DNA of 64,000 bases, from positions 1 through 64,000 of the forward strand of contig MKSV01000004.1 of assembly GCA_001897435.1 (NCBI GenBank), in the 5' to 3' direction. The notes under the pieces are model-generated. The model made no database searches. It was not told the DNA's origin and saw only the letters and a list, made by a program, of their open reading frames with translations. The position numbers and the translations under genes are program-made. Positions 40,616-50,135 of the stretch are shown here, one piece after another. Origin of the DNA: Acidobacteriales bacterium 59-55. Lineage in GTDB: Bacteria; Acidobacteriota; Terriglobia; Terriglobales; Acidobacteriaceae. Each line of letters begins with the position of its first letter. The first letter of the stretch is position 1.

Positions 40616-40622
40616 CTAAAGA

Positions 40623-41147
40623 ATGCTTAATCGCAGCTACACCTCTCGTCGAGAACTCGAGCAGCACACCTTCTCCCCCATCGTTACGCTGGTGGTGCCG
40701 GTGCTGGCGATTCTGCTGCAATCCTTTCTGCCCCGGCCGTTTCCGCGTTTCGCGATCCTCGATCTTCCGCTTATCGTGGTGCTGTTCTTTGCCGTCTCCC
40801 GGCGCAGCCCCATCGCCGGAACCCTGACCGGAGCCATCATCGGCCTGCTACAGGATGCGCTCACCAACCAGCCCATTGGCGTCAACGGAATGGCCAAGTC
40901 GGCCATCGGCTACACCGCTGCCAGCATCGGGCTACAGGTCGATGTGGAGAGCCCGCTGACGCGCATCGTGATCACCTTCGGTTTCTCGCTCGTCAACAGC
41001 GTTCTGCTCTTTCTGATCGACCATCGCCTGCTGGGTTTGTCCGGCTTCCATCTGCTTTGGGCGCACGAGTTGATCCGCGCCACTGCCAACACCGTGGTCG
41101 CTATCCCCATCTTCTTTCTCCTCGACCGCACCAAGCGGATTGATTAG
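40623..41147 (+). CDS. mreD: Rod-shape determining protein MreD
   Basis: The 174-residue membrane protein has about five transmembrane segments with GLLQDALTNQPIGVNGMAKSAIG, a conserved MreD motif region (LQDALTNQPIG). It is part of the elongasome. It begins 7 bases after mreC. Length is typical. Confidence 0.9.
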   Translation: MLNRSYTSRRELEQHTFSPIVTLVVPVLAILLQSFLPRPFPRFAILDLPLIVVLFFAVSRRSPIAGTLTGAIIGLLQDALTNQPIGVNGMAKSAIGYTAASIGLQVDVESPLTRIVITFGFSLVNSVLLFLIDHRLLGLSGFHLLWAHELIRATANTVVAIPIFFLLDRTKRID

Positions 41148-41193
41148 ATTGCGATGATTCGTCGCGGATTGCTCTCGATTGCGATGATTCGTC
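41147..41193 (+). repeat. 17-bp direct repeat at the mreD-mrdA junction
   Basis: GATTGCGATGATTCGTC occurs at 41147-41163 and again at 41177-41193, period 30. The first copy starts on the last base of the mreD stop codon. It lies in the 83-base gap before mrdA. Confidence 0.8.
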
Positions 41194-41230
41194 TAAACAG
41201 CAGGTCGTAAACTGGAAGTCGGCCTTCAAC

Positions 41231-43171
41231 ATGGAACCGGTCACCCATTCCGACTATCGCGCGCTTAACGGCAACTCCGAGAAGCTGCCCGCCGGCAAGC
41301 TCCACTCGACGCAGTACATCGTCGCCGTGGTGCTGGCCGTGCTTATCACCGGGCTGTGGCGTCTCCAGGTGCTTGGAGCCGACAACTTCCGCGCGCTGGC
41401 CGAGGCCAACCGCATCCGCAAGGTTCCCATCGTCGCGCCGCGGGGACGCATCTTCGACCGCTACGGCCGTCTGCTCGTCGACAACTATCCCTCGGTCTCC
41501 TGCTATCTGCTGCGTGACCAGTCCCGGAACATCAATCTCGACCTTCCGATGATCTCGCGCGGCCTCAACATACCGGTCGACCAGATCCAGGCCATCCTGC
41601 ACCGCTACCAGACCGCGCCCAAGTACCAGCCTATCCCGCTCAAGCAGGACATCACGCCCGACGAGCAGGCCTTCATCGAGGCGCACCGCAACGAGCTGCC
41701 CGAACTTGAGACCGTCGATGTGCAGCGCCGCCTCTACCCCCGCGACGGCTTCGCCGCCCACCTGATCGGCTACGTGGGCGAGGTCTCGGAAGAGATGCTC
41801 AATAACCCGCGCTACGCCTTCTACGACCCCGGCGATGTCGTCGGCCGCTCGGGCGTCGAGGCGTCCTACGACGCCATCCTGCGCGGAACCGACGGCTATA
41901 AGGACGTGATCGTCAACAGCCGCGGCAAGGAGCTGGGGCAGCTTGGCCAAACGCTCGCGATTCCCGGCAAGGATCTGCGCCTGACCATCGACCTCGACCT
42001 GCAGATGGCGGCGGAGAAGGCGATGGAGGGGAAGATAGGGGCCATCGTCGCGCTCGACCCGCACAACGGCGAGGTGCTGGCGCTAGTCTCCCGGCCCACC
42101 TTCGACCCCAACGAGTTCTCCGGCCACCTGACCAAAAGCTATTGGAACGAGATTCTCTCGAACCCCGACCATCCGCTGCTGGACAAGGCGACGCAAGCCC
42201 AGCTTGCTCCCGGCAGTACCTTCAAGATCATCATGTCCGTCGCCGGTTTGCAGGAGGGCGTAGCCCAGGACATGCGGGTCAACTGCCCCGGCGGCGCGAC
42301 CTTCTACGGCCACTTCTACGCCTGCGACAAGCGTCACGGCATGGTCGATATCGAGAACGCCATTCCGTGGTCGTGCGACACCTTCTTCTACACGCTGGCC
42401 AACAAGCTGGGCATCGACACCATCGCCCGCTACGCCACCTCGCTGGGATTCGGCGAGCGTACCGGCATCGACCTGCCCGACGAGGCCTCCGGAATCATGC
42501 CTTCGACGGCATGGAAGTTGCATACGCTTCACCAGGCCTGGTATGCCGGAGAGACTATCTCGGTCGGCATCGGGCAGGGAGCAATTACCGCGACGCCTCT
42601 GCAACTGGCCCGCGCCATCGGCGGCATCGCCTCGGGCGGCGTCCTGCACCGCCCGCATGTCGTCTTTCCCGACGAGGTGAGGCCGGGCGATCTCGAAGCG
42701 ATTCACGAGACTTTCTCCGGCTCCGGCGACAAGACCATTCCGCTCTCGCCCGCCAACTGGGAGATCATCACCGATGCGATGGCCAATGCCACCAACCCCG
42801 CGGCCGGGGGCACGGCAGGGGCATCGCATCTGGAAGGCATCGACTTCGCGGGCAAGACCGGCACCGCCCAGGTGATGAGCCACGACGCGCTCGCCCGCAG
42901 CGGCGGCGGCCACCGCACGCTGCCCAACGCCTGGTTCGTCGGTATGACGCCCCGCCGCAACCCCGACATCGTCGTCGCGGTCCTGTGGCAGAACGGCGAC
43001 TGGGGCTCGAACTCGGCCAAGCTTGCGGCCCAGGTGATTGAAGCCTTCGTCAGCAAGCAGCGCAAGCGCGAGAACAATATTCGTATTGCCGAAGCTCCGA
43101 AGGCCGCTATCCCTGCGCCGGCCGCGGCTGTGCCGGCGACGGAGCCGGAGATCAACGATCATCCGCTATGA
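41231..43171 (+). CDS. mrdA: Penicillin-binding protein 2 (peptidoglycan transpeptidase)
   Basis: PBP2 cross-links lateral wall peptidoglycan with RodA. A short cytoplasmic tail and TM helix (about 24-46) precede the dimerisation domain (PRGRIFDRYGRLL signature) and transpeptidase domain. The S-x-x-K is Ser329-Lys332 in PGSTFKI, the S-x-N motif is replaced by SCD (WSCDTFF), normal for PBP2, and KTGTAQ is the third box. The 646 residues fit. The tail past about 620 is Ala/Pro-rich. Between mreD and rodA. Confidence 0.95.
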   Translation: MEPVTHSDYRALNGNSEKLPAGKLHSTQYIVAVVLAVLITGLWRLQVLGADNFRALAEANRIRKVPIVAPRGRIFDRYGRLLVDNYPSVSCYLLRDQSRNINLDLPMISRGLNIPVDQIQAILHRYQTAPKYQPIPLKQDITPDEQAFIEAHRNELPELETVDVQRRLYPRDGFAAHLIGYVGEVSEEMLNNPRYAFYDPGDVVGRSGVEASYDAILRGTDGYKDVIVNSRGKELGQLGQTLAIPGKDLRLTIDLDLQMAAEKAMEGKIGAIVALDPHNGEVLALVSRPTFDPNEFSGHLTKSYWNEILSNPDHPLLDKATQAQLAPGSTFKIIMSVAGLQEGVAQDMRVNCPGGATFYGHFYACDKRHGMVDIENAIPWSCDTFFYTLANKLGIDTIARYATSLGFGERTGIDLPDEASGIMPSTAWKLHTLHQAWYAGETISVGIGQGAITATPLQLARAIGGIASGGVLHRPHVVFPDEVRPGDLEAIHETFSGSGDKTIPLSPANWEIITDAMANATNPAAGGTAGASHLEGIDFAGKTGTAQVMSHDALARSGGGHRTLPNAWFVGMTPRRNPDIVVAVLWQNGDWGSNSAKLAAQVIEAFVSKQRKRENNIRIAEAPKAAIPAPAAAVPATEPEINDHPL

Positions 43172-43206
43172 CCGGCTGGTGATGGAAGGTGCCGCGGGGA
43201 AAGGGA

Positions 43207-43353
43207 AGATACAGGGGTCTCTCCACTGCGCTTCGCTCCGGTCGAGATGACGTGGTTTCGTCGTTTCGGGATAATCCTCGGATTCTGCATCAGGAACAAC
43301 GTCATCTCGACCGAAGGCCCGCAGGGCCGTAGCGGAGAGACCCCTGTATTCCG
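43207..43353. repeat. Two convergent family B elements
   Basis: A short inverted B (43207-43254) and a short forward B (43297-43353) face each other, making a large imperfect inverted repeat inside the 252-base gap between mrdA and rodA, within an otherwise tight operon. Confidence 0.8.
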
Positions 43354-43423
43354 TCTCGCGCCGCGGCCGCCTCTGCTGCACTTCCGCAGTGGCTTCTCCA
43401 CCTGTCTACAATAGCTTCAGCAC

Positions 43424-44521
43424 ATGCGCCGCCTCTCCTCCTTCCGCGACTTCGACTGGGTTCTTCTCGGCTTTGTCCTTGTGATCTCCGTCATCTCCGT
43501 GCTCGAGATCAAATCCGCGACCGTTCACACCAAGTTTCACGGCTTCGAGCATAAACAGATGGGCTTTCTCGCCGTCGGCATCGTGCTCATGTTCCTGATC
43601 TCGCTGATTGACTATCACCGCCTGCTCGACATCGTTCACTGGGCCTATGGCATCAGTATCCTCTCGCTGATCGCTGTCTTCGCCGTCGGCACCAAGGTGC
43701 TGGGCGCACGCCGCTGGATCAGAGTTCCGGGCGGCCACTTTCAGCCATCGGAGTGGATCAAGCTGGTGCTGATCGTCGCCGTGGCGCGCTATTTCTGGGG
43801 GCTGGCGGGCAGGGAGCTTACCTGGACCGACATTGGCAAGGCCTTTGCCCTGGTCTGCATTCCCATGCTGATGGTGCTCAAGCAGCCCGACCTCGGCACC
43901 TCGTTGACCTACTTGCCGATTCTCGCTTGCGGCCTCTTTCTGGGCGGCATCCGCTTCAAACAGGCGGCGATTATTCTGCTCAGTATCGCGCTGCTCGTCG
44001 GCGGAGCGTGGAAGACGGGCAAGCTGCTGAAGCCCTACCAGAAGGCGCGGCTGACCAGCTTCATCAACCCCGACACCGACCCTCGCGGCTCCGGCTACCA
44101 GATTCGCCAGTCGCTGATCGCGGTCGGCTCGGGCGGTATCTGGGGCAAGGGCGCCAATAAAGGGACACAGACGCAGGGCGATTTTCTACCCATCCCCTAC
44201 ACTGACTTTATCTTCGCCGCCTTCTGCGAGGAGCATGGCTTCATCGGCGCGCTCGGGGTCCTGCTGTTATACTTTTTGATATTGATGCGTTTGATTCAGA
44301 ACGCTCAAACAGCCTCCGACCTGCCCGGCACCTTCATCATCATGGGGGTTGTCTCCGTGATTCTCTTTCAGATTGCGGTCAATATAGGCATGGTCGTCGG
44401 CCTGATGCCGGTCACGGGGATTCCACTGCCGCTGATGAGTTATGGCGGATCGTCGATTCTCTTCACCTTCATGGCGCTTGGGATTGTTATGAACGTCCGC
44501 ATGCGCCGGTTCGTGAACTAG
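43424..44521 (+). CDS. rodA: Peptidoglycan glycosyltransferase RodA
   Basis: RodA is the SEDS polymerase of the elongasome. The 365-residue protein has about ten TM helices. Key features: the catalytic-type Asp region around SGYQIRQSLIAVGSGG, GLMPVTGIPLPLMSYGGSS, and FHFQPSEW-like (GHFQPSEWIKL). Length fits. ATG at 43424 follows a CTCC-rich region without a strong SD. Last elongasome gene. Confidence 0.94.
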   Translation: MRRLSSFRDFDWVLLGFVLVISVISVLEIKSATVHTKFHGFEHKQMGFLAVGIVLMFLISLIDYHRLLDIVHWAYGISILSLIAVFAVGTKVLGARRWIRVPGGHFQPSEWIKLVLIVAVARYFWGLAGRELTWTDIGKAFALVCIPMLMVLKQPDLGTSLTYLPILACGLFLGGIRFKQAAIILLSIALLVGGAWKTGKLLKPYQKARLTSFINPDTDPRGSGYQIRQSLIAVGSGGIWGKGANKGTQTQGDFLPIPYTDFIFAAFCEEHGFIGALGVLLLYFLILMRLIQNAQTASDLPGTFIIMGVVSVILFQIAVNIGMVVGLMPVTGIPLPLMSYGGSSILFTFMALGIVMNVRMRRFVN

Positions 44522-45107
44522 TTCGGGAATGGGTTACAATTCCTCCGACCGAAAGAAGCACCCATCTCGGCCCTTTGCAGCAGGTTTGGTGCAATACTAT
44601 TGGCAACACCTGTTCCGGCCAGATGCCGGGCAGCGAAGCAACCCGCTCCCGTTGGCGCACGGCGCCGGCAGCGGCAACAAGATTTTTAGAAGTTTTTAGA
44701 GAATTTAGAAGAAAAGGCCGGCCAGGCGAGAGAAGATCGATTCCGTTGGCCGGACAGGTTTCAGGGAAATGATTGCATCCGGATGGCAAACGGCCCCGCC
44801 TCAGGTTTCCGATTTTGAGGTTGTTTCGGTCACAAAGTCCGCATGTCCTCGCTTGTTCGAAGCATCCCCTCGTGTCTCCGATCTCCATCGTGCCGCCGTG
44901 GCCGCGTCGTTTGCAGACGCAGTTGCGGCAGAGTTGTTTGTTCCTCTCGCACGGGTGGCTGGTTTATTTTCACGCGCTTCTGCACCCCGCATCCTGTCCG
45001 CACCCGTGGTGAACTGCGTCTAGCCCTCGGCCAGGCGCACTTCCCGATCTCGCTCTCTGCCTCGTCTGCCGCTCGTATCCCCATGGGGCGGGCAGAAAGA
45101 GCAGAAC
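44522..45107 (+). other. 586-base gap: probable structured leader of rne, no gene recognised
   Basis: A TACAAT at 44535-44540 may be a -10 for a transcript starting near 44547. Visible hairpins include CAGGTTTG...CAACACCTG (about 44581-44613) and CCGGC-CAGAT-GCCGG (about 44615-44630), then T-rich TTTTTAGAAGTTTTTAG near 44683-44698, which may be a partial terminator. After it come about 400 bases with no convincing gene before the rne ATG. It may be an autoregulatory rne leader, as in E. coli, or a separate small RNA. Known SRP, 6S, tmRNA and RNase P signatures were not found. Confidence 0.4.
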
Positions 45108-48100
45108 ATGTCGAAAGAAATCTATATCTCCAGCACGCCGCACGAGACGCGGCTCGCCATCGTCGAAAGCGACGACCTCACCGAAATTTATTACGAACGC
45201 GAGAACGAGTACACGCTCGCCGGCTCCATCTACAACGGCCGCGTCACGCGCGTTCTCCCGGGCATGCAGTCCAGCTTTGTGGACATCGGCCTCGAACGCG
45301 ACGCCTTCCTCTATATCACCGACTTTATGGAAGAGGCGGGCGACTCCGCCGACTTCGACACTAACGGCGATCACTCCCGCGGCGGGCGCTCCGACAATCG
45401 CCGCAACGGCAACCGCGAGCCTGCCACGATTGAAGGCACCGTTGGCGCACCGGCAGAAGACTCGGGCAACCGGTCTGAACGCGGTGACCGCAACGGCCGT
45501 GGCCGCGGCCGCAACGACCGGCGCAGAGGCAATCGCGACCGCCAGCCCGGCGCTGAGAGTCCACAGTCGACCGAGAGCGCGGAGGCCGCGCAGATGGATT
45601 TCAACGAGGAGAGCGACTTCGGCCCTCATCCGGACAATCTTTCGGCTGAGCCTCGCGACAACGGTGAGATCGGCGAAGGCGCTCCCGGCGCGGACGGCAG
45701 CCGCCGCTGGCGTGGCCGCCGTGGCCGCCGCCGTGGCCGTAACGGTCAGCGCGATGTTTCCGCGCAGGCAGGCAGCCCGGAACTGCAGCAGGATTCGCAG
45801 CAGGAGGCCGCTGCCCCTGAGTATTTCGAGGACCGGGCCGAGGGTGGGGAAGAGAGCGGCGGCGAGAACGAGTACGACTCCAACGTCGACCTTGAGGCTG
45901 CGGGTGAATCGCCCGCTCCGCGCAACTCCGCTCCCATCGCCGATGCCTATCCGGCAGCGGAGGCCGGGCAGGAAGACGCCGAGCCGCGTGACCGGAGCGA
46001 GCGCTCCGACCGTGGAGATCGCGGCAGGCGCAATGATCGCGGTGGCCGCAATGGCCGCGGCGGACGGGATCGCGGCCGGGATCGTGATGGGGGCCAGCGC
46101 GCTCCTCGCGGCTTCGCTCCCCGTACCTCTCACTATGGCGTAGACGATGCTCCCTACGGCGACTCCCCGACTGGGGACGGTCCTGTGCCCGAGCCGATCG
46201 TGCTTCCCGGCGAATCGCTCTCGAAGTACCGCAAGGATGGCGGCGAGTCCCAGGAGTCCGCGAAGGCAGCCGAACCGACCATCATCCTGCCCTCGAATCC
46301 CGGCTTTGAGATTCCCGCCGGATGGGATGGCGGCGAGACGCTTCCCGGCGAGACGCTGTCGCGCCGCAGCCGCCCTGAGTCTCGGGAATCCCGCGAGCCC
46401 CGCGAGTCCCGTGAACATGGAGGGAACCGGCGCGAACACCGCTCCGACTCTCGCGCCGGCCTTCGCGACGATCACGCCACGCTGCCCGAAGCCTTCGAGG
46501 CCGAGCCCATCGAACTCGCCGGGCACGCTGCAACACAGGCTCCTGCCGAGCAGATTCACGAGCCCGTTCCGCCTGCCGAGTACGAGCCGACGGATGCCTC
46601 CGCTTCTTACCGTGTCGATCCTGCCGCGCCCAGCGAGTTCCGCCAGAGCGCCCCGGTGATCGAAGAGACGCAGGAAGCGCCGGCCGAGTTCGCTCAACAG
46701 GCAGACGAGCACGCCGCCGAGCATGCCGCCGAGCCCGTCGCGCACGAGATCACCGCCATTCACGCCACCGGCGAGATGGAGACCGAGCCTCCGGCCGCGG
46801 CCTATACGCCCGAGCAGGAGGCCGAACCGGCGTCTCCGCTGCGGCACGAGACCGCGATTGCCAATCCTGCTGAGAACGCCGTGGAAGACGGCATCGAGCC
46901 CGTGCATCAGCACTTTGCTCCCGGCGCGGGCGAACTGGAAGAGGAGATCCTCGAAGAGGACGAATATCCCGCCACGCTTCAGGCCAGTTCGGTCGAGGAA
47001 TTGGATGAAGAAGAGACTCTCGAAGGGGCTGCCGACCTCGGCACCATGATCCGCGAGATGTCGATCGACGAGATCACCGGCTCCGGCACCGGAGAAGGGC
47101 CGAATGCCGCGGATCTCGACGAGGATGGCGACGAAGAAATTGAGGAGGACGACCTCGAAGAGGAAGACTCCTTCGACGACGGCACGCATGAGTACGAGGA
47201 AGACCTCGAAGAGTCCGACGGCGAGGACGAGTCGGAAGATGAAGAGATTCACGAAGAAGGTGGTGAGTCCGCCGAAGAAGGCGAGTCCGCCTCCGCCAAC
47301 GGCTTCGATCGCTCCCAGGCCGCCGCGCCCGGTTTCGAGCCTCGCCGTGATGGGGGCCGCAACCGCCGCGATGGCCGTCGTGACGGACGCCGAGGAGACC
47401 GTGGCCGCAGCGACCGTCCCCGCTATACCGGCGGCTCCGGCGACCGCGAGCGCAGCGGAAGTGGGGGCCGCGACCGTCGCGGCGGACGCAACTCCATGCA
47501 GACGACCAACCTGCCCGCCATCAGTGAACTGCTGAAGCCGGGCCAGGAAGTTCTCGTCCAGATCGCCAAGGAACCCATCGCCAAGAAGGGCGCGCGCATC
47601 ACCTCGCACATCGCCCTTCCCGGCCGCTTCCTGGTCTTCATGCCGACGGTCAACCACACCGGCGTCTCACGCAAGATCGAGTCCGACGCCGAGCGCCGCC
47701 GCTTGAAGGAGATTCTGCTCAGCGAAAAAGGCGAAGCGTCGGGCGGCTTCATCGTTCGCACCGCCGCTTCGGGGGCCAGCGAAGAGGAACTGCGCAGCGA
47801 CCTCCGCTTCCTGCTCAACCTCTGGGCCGACATCAAGCAGCGCTCGGAGTCGAGCAAATCCCCGGCTCTGATCTATCACGATCTGAATCTGGTCGAGCGT
47901 ATCCTGCGCGACCAGGTTACCGACAACTTCTCCGCCATCTGGGTCGACACCGAGACCGAGTACGAGCGCGTCCTGCGTTTCCTGCAACGCTTCCAGCCGT
48001 CGCTCATCCGTCGCGTCAAGCTCTACACCAAGGAGACGCCGCTCTTCGAGCAGTTCGGCATCACCGAGGAGATCAACAAGGCGCTGCGGTCCAAGGTCTG

Positions 48101-48710
48101 GCTCAAGTCCGGCGGCTCGATCGTTATCAACCAGACCGAGGCGCTGGTCGCCATCGACATCAACACCGGCAAGTACGTCGGCAAGACGGCCCGGCTCGAA
48201 GACACCATCGTCAAGACCAACCTCGACGCCATCCCCGAGATCGTCCGCCAGATCCGTCTGCGCGACCTTGGCGGCATCATCATCATCGACTTCATCGACA
48301 TGGACGAGCGCAAGAACCGCAACCGGGTCATGGCCGCGCTCGAAGAAGAGCTCAAGAACGACCGTGCTCCGTCGAAGGTGCTTCAATTCAACGACTTCGG
48401 CCTGGTCGCCATCACCCGCAAGCGGGTCAAGCAGTCGCTCGAACGCACCCTCTCCACCACCTGCGGTGTCTGCCAGGGAACCGGCATGACCAAGTCCCCG
48501 GTCACCGTCTGCAACGACATCTACGTCGAGATGCGCAAGATGCAGAAGCATCTCGACCGCGGCGACGTCATGCTTCGGGTTCACCCCGATGTCGTCAAGC
48601 AGCTTAAATCCAGCACCAAGTGGCTGCAGGAGCTGGAAGAGATGGTCGGCAAGACTATTCTCGTCAAATCCGATCCCAGCCTTCACCCCGAGCAGTTCGA
48701 TATTCACTAA
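45108..48710 (+). CDS. RNase E/G family ribonuclease with a giant insertion in the S1 domain
   Basis: The 1200-residue protein starts like RNase E/G (KEIYISSTPHETRLAIVES) with the first half of the S1 domain (about 36-75, YNGRVTRVLPGMQSSFVDIG). About 730 low-complexity residues follow (76-803), with Arg/Gly patches near 124-145, 199-215, 293-331, 743-770 and 783-797, and a strongly acidic stretch at 670-728. S1 resumes at about 805 (ISELLKPGQEVLVQ). The catalytic domain has Asp1017 (AIDINTG), the DFIDMD acids at 1061-1066, and the zinc-link cysteines Cys1119/Cys1122. E. coli RNase E instead carries its disordered region at the C-terminus. Confidence 0.93.
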   Translation: MSKEIYISSTPHETRLAIVESDDLTEIYYERENEYTLAGSIYNGRVTRVLPGMQSSFVDIGLERDAFLYITDFMEEAGDSADFDTNGDHSRGGRSDNRRNGNREPATIEGTVGAPAEDSGNRSERGDRNGRGRGRNDRRRGNRDRQPGAESPQSTESAEAAQMDFNEESDFGPHPDNLSAEPRDNGEIGEGAPGADGSRRWRGRRGRRRGRNGQRDVSAQAGSPELQQDSQQEAAAPEYFEDRAEGGEESGGENEYDSNVDLEAAGESPAPRNSAPIADAYPAAEAGQEDAEPRDRSERSDRGDRGRRNDRGGRNGRGGRDRGRDRDGGQRAPRGFAPRTSHYGVDDAPYGDSPTGDGPVPEPIVLPGESLSKYRKDGGESQESAKAAEPTIILPSNPGFEIPAGWDGGETLPGETLSRRSRPESRESREPRESREHGGNRREHRSDSRAGLRDDHATLPEAFEAEPIELAGHAATQAPAEQIHEPVPPAEYEPTDASASYRVDPAAPSEFRQSAPVIEETQEAPAEFAQQADEHAAEHAAEPVAHEITAIHATGEMETEPPAAAYTPEQEAEPASPLRHETAIANPAENAVEDGIEPVHQHFAPGAGELEEEILEEDEYPATLQASSVEELDEEETLEGAADLGTMIREMSIDEITGSGTGEGPNAADLDEDGDEEIEEDDLEEEDSFDDGTHEYEEDLEESDGEDESEDEEIHEEGGESAEEGESASANGFDRSQAAAPGFEPRRDGGRNRRDGRRDGRRGDRGRSDRPRYTGGSGDRERSGSGGRDRRGGRNSMQTTNLPAISELLKPGQEVLVQIAKEPIAKKGARITSHIALPGRFLVFMPTVNHTGVSRKIESDAERRRLKEILLSEKGEASGGFIVRTAASGASEEELRSDLRFLLNLWADIKQRSESSKSPALIYHDLNLVERILRDQVTDNFSAIWVDTETEYERVLRFLQRFQPSLIRRVKLYTKETPLFEQFGITEEINKALRSKVWLKSGGSIVINQTEALVAIDINTGKYVGKTARLEDTIVKTNLDAIPEIVRQIRLRDLGGIIIIDFIDMDERKNRNRVMAALEEELKNDRAPSKVLQFNDFGLVAITRKRVKQSLERTLSTTCGVCQGTGMTKSPVTVCNDIYVEMRKMQKHLDRGDVMLRVHPDVVKQLKSSTKWLQELEEMVGKTILVKSDPSLHPEQFDIH

Positions 48711-48732
48711 AGCGCCCGGCACGTCTCCATCG

Positions 48733-48768
48733 AGGGCATCCTGTTCCGGCAGGGTGCCCTTATCCATC
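48733..48768 (+). terminator. Possible terminator after rne
   Basis: AGGGCATCCTG...CAGGGTGCCCT forms an 11-bp stem (one T-G pair) at 48733-48760, followed by TATCCATCTTTATG, a weak T-run. Confidence 0.45.
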
Positions 48769-48909
48769 TTTATGTCATCCAAAGCCGTCTTTTAAGCGTC
48801 ATACACAACAAGAGCGAATGAGCCGGGTTAAACAAAAAGAACAGCTTTACAGAACCAGCAGCATCGAGCAGAACCAGCATCGAACAGTACTAAAGGGAGC
48901 CTTTTCAAG

Positions 48910-49899
48910 ATGCAGATGACGATCCGCAAACCGATCAGTAAAAATCCACTTTCCGCTTTCCTCCTCCGCACAGCGGCTCTTGGCGTCTTTACTGCCGCCG
49001 CTACGCTTGGGCTCGAAGCCCAGCCAACGCCTGCCGCAACGCCGGCACAGCCGACCGTCAATCTTCAGGCGAGCCTGATGGCTCCTCTCGATTTTTCTTC
49101 TTCTTTAAGCTCAAGCTCGTCCAGTTCCAGTTCGGACGCGGCTCCGGCAACGGAGTTCCACAGCTTCAGCAGCGAGGCGACCCAGCCGCCGCCGCGCCGT
49201 CGCTATCGCCGTCCCAACTACAGCGACAGCCACACCAACCCCGATGGCTCGCCCAAGTACACCTTCGCGATCGGCGGCGGACTGACCCTGCCCACGGGCG
49301 ACACCCATAAATACCTCAAGACCAGCTATACCTTCCAGGTCGGCGCGGGCCGCAACTTCAACAAGACCTTCGGCGTCCTTGCGCAGTTCGACTGGGCCAA
49401 CTTCGGCTTCCAGGACTCGACGCTGAGAAACCAGCAGGCGCTTTACAACGGCAATCTCGATCCCAGCGACCCGAACTATATCGCCAGGCTAAACGGAAAC
49501 AGCCACGTCTGGTCGTTTTCGATCAATCCCATCGTGAACTACTACACCTCCGACACGTGGGGCGCCTATGCCATCGGCGGCGTCGGCTTCTATCACAAGA
49601 TTGCGGACTTCACTGTTCCCGCCATCGGCACCTATTGCGATCCGTATTACGGCTACTGCTATCAGTACCAGGCCAACCAGACCATCGACCACTACACCAG
49701 CAATGCTCCCGGATTCAGCGGCGGCCTGGGCTTCACCCGCAAGTTCTCGCGGTTCAGTTCGGGCAAGTTCTACGCCGAGGCGCGCTATGTCTGGGTCGCC
49801 AATCAGCGTCGCGAGTTCTCCTTCGCGAACTACAACTACTACCCGCCGAACAGCTACCGCACCAGCTACATCCCGATCACCTTCGGCTTCCGCTGGTAA
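48910..49899 (+). CDS. Outer-membrane beta-barrel protein
   Basis: The 329-residue product has a long signal peptide (about 1-37), then a Ser-rich linker (about 60-90: SSSLSSSSSSSSS), then beta-hairpins rich in Tyr/Gly up to the last residues. The final strand ends FGFRW with a C-terminal aromatic residue, as for outer-membrane barrels. TYCDPYYGYCYQY holds a CysX7Cys pair in a likely loop. It resembles the OmpA/OmpX-like acidobacterial barrel group in character; the role is unknown. AAAGGGAG precedes the ATG. Confidence 0.8.
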   Translation: MQMTIRKPISKNPLSAFLLRTAALGVFTAAATLGLEAQPTPAATPAQPTVNLQASLMAPLDFSSSLSSSSSSSSSDAAPATEFHSFSSEATQPPPRRRYRRPNYSDSHTNPDGSPKYTFAIGGGLTLPTGDTHKYLKTSYTFQVGAGRNFNKTFGVLAQFDWANFGFQDSTLRNQQALYNGNLDPSDPNYIARLNGNSHVWSFSINPIVNYYTSDTWGAYAIGGVGFYHKIADFTVPAIGTYCDPYYGYCYQYQANQTIDHYTSNAPGFSGGLGFTRKFSRFSSGKFYAEARYVWVANQRREFSFANYNYYPPNSYRTSYIPITFGFRW

Positions 49900-49918
49900 C
49901 CAGCCACTACCGTAACGC

Positions 49919-49954
49919 AAAGAGGCCCGGCACAATCTGCCGGGCTTTCTTTAT
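49919..49954 (+). terminator. Intrinsic terminator of the barrel gene
   Basis: GCCCGGC (49925-49931) / GCCGGGC (49939-49945) with a 7-base loop, followed by TTTCTTTATCTTGTTTTT. It starts 20 bases after the stop. Confidence 0.85.
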
Positions 49955-50026
49955 CTTGTTTTTACAGCAAGGCGAAATACAGACTCGAAGGCGGTTCTCC
50001 TCCAGACGTAGTCCTTGTCGATTCGG

Positions 50027-50058
50027 GCGAAACGCGGATTCCCTTCGGGAATGACAAG
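50027..50058. repeat. Family E hairpin
   Basis: GCGAAACGCGGATTCCCTTCGGGAATGACAA: inverted copy of the element found at 2883 and 5540. Confidence 0.75.
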
Positions 50059-50135
50059 CAAAGGGATTCTCTCAAGACCACTTACGGCATCGTTCGGCTT
50101 CTCTCAGAACAAACCAAACTTCATTCAGAGCTTCT

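Noticed and set aside
43207-43353. Promoter or riboswitch for rodA in the mrdA-rodA gap
   Set aside because: The gap is fully explained by two family B copies; no -35/-10 pair or known riboswitch motif was found.
44540-44700. SRP RNA or 6S RNA
   Set aside because: The GGAA tetraloop/AGCAG signature of SRP domain IV is absent and no 6S-like bubble could be drawn; the RNA is left unassigned.
44970-47657. Long minus-strand open frame opposite the first half of the RNase E/G gene
   Set aside because: It mirrors the low-complexity insert; no recognisable domain, and the rne frame has conserved motifs on both sides.
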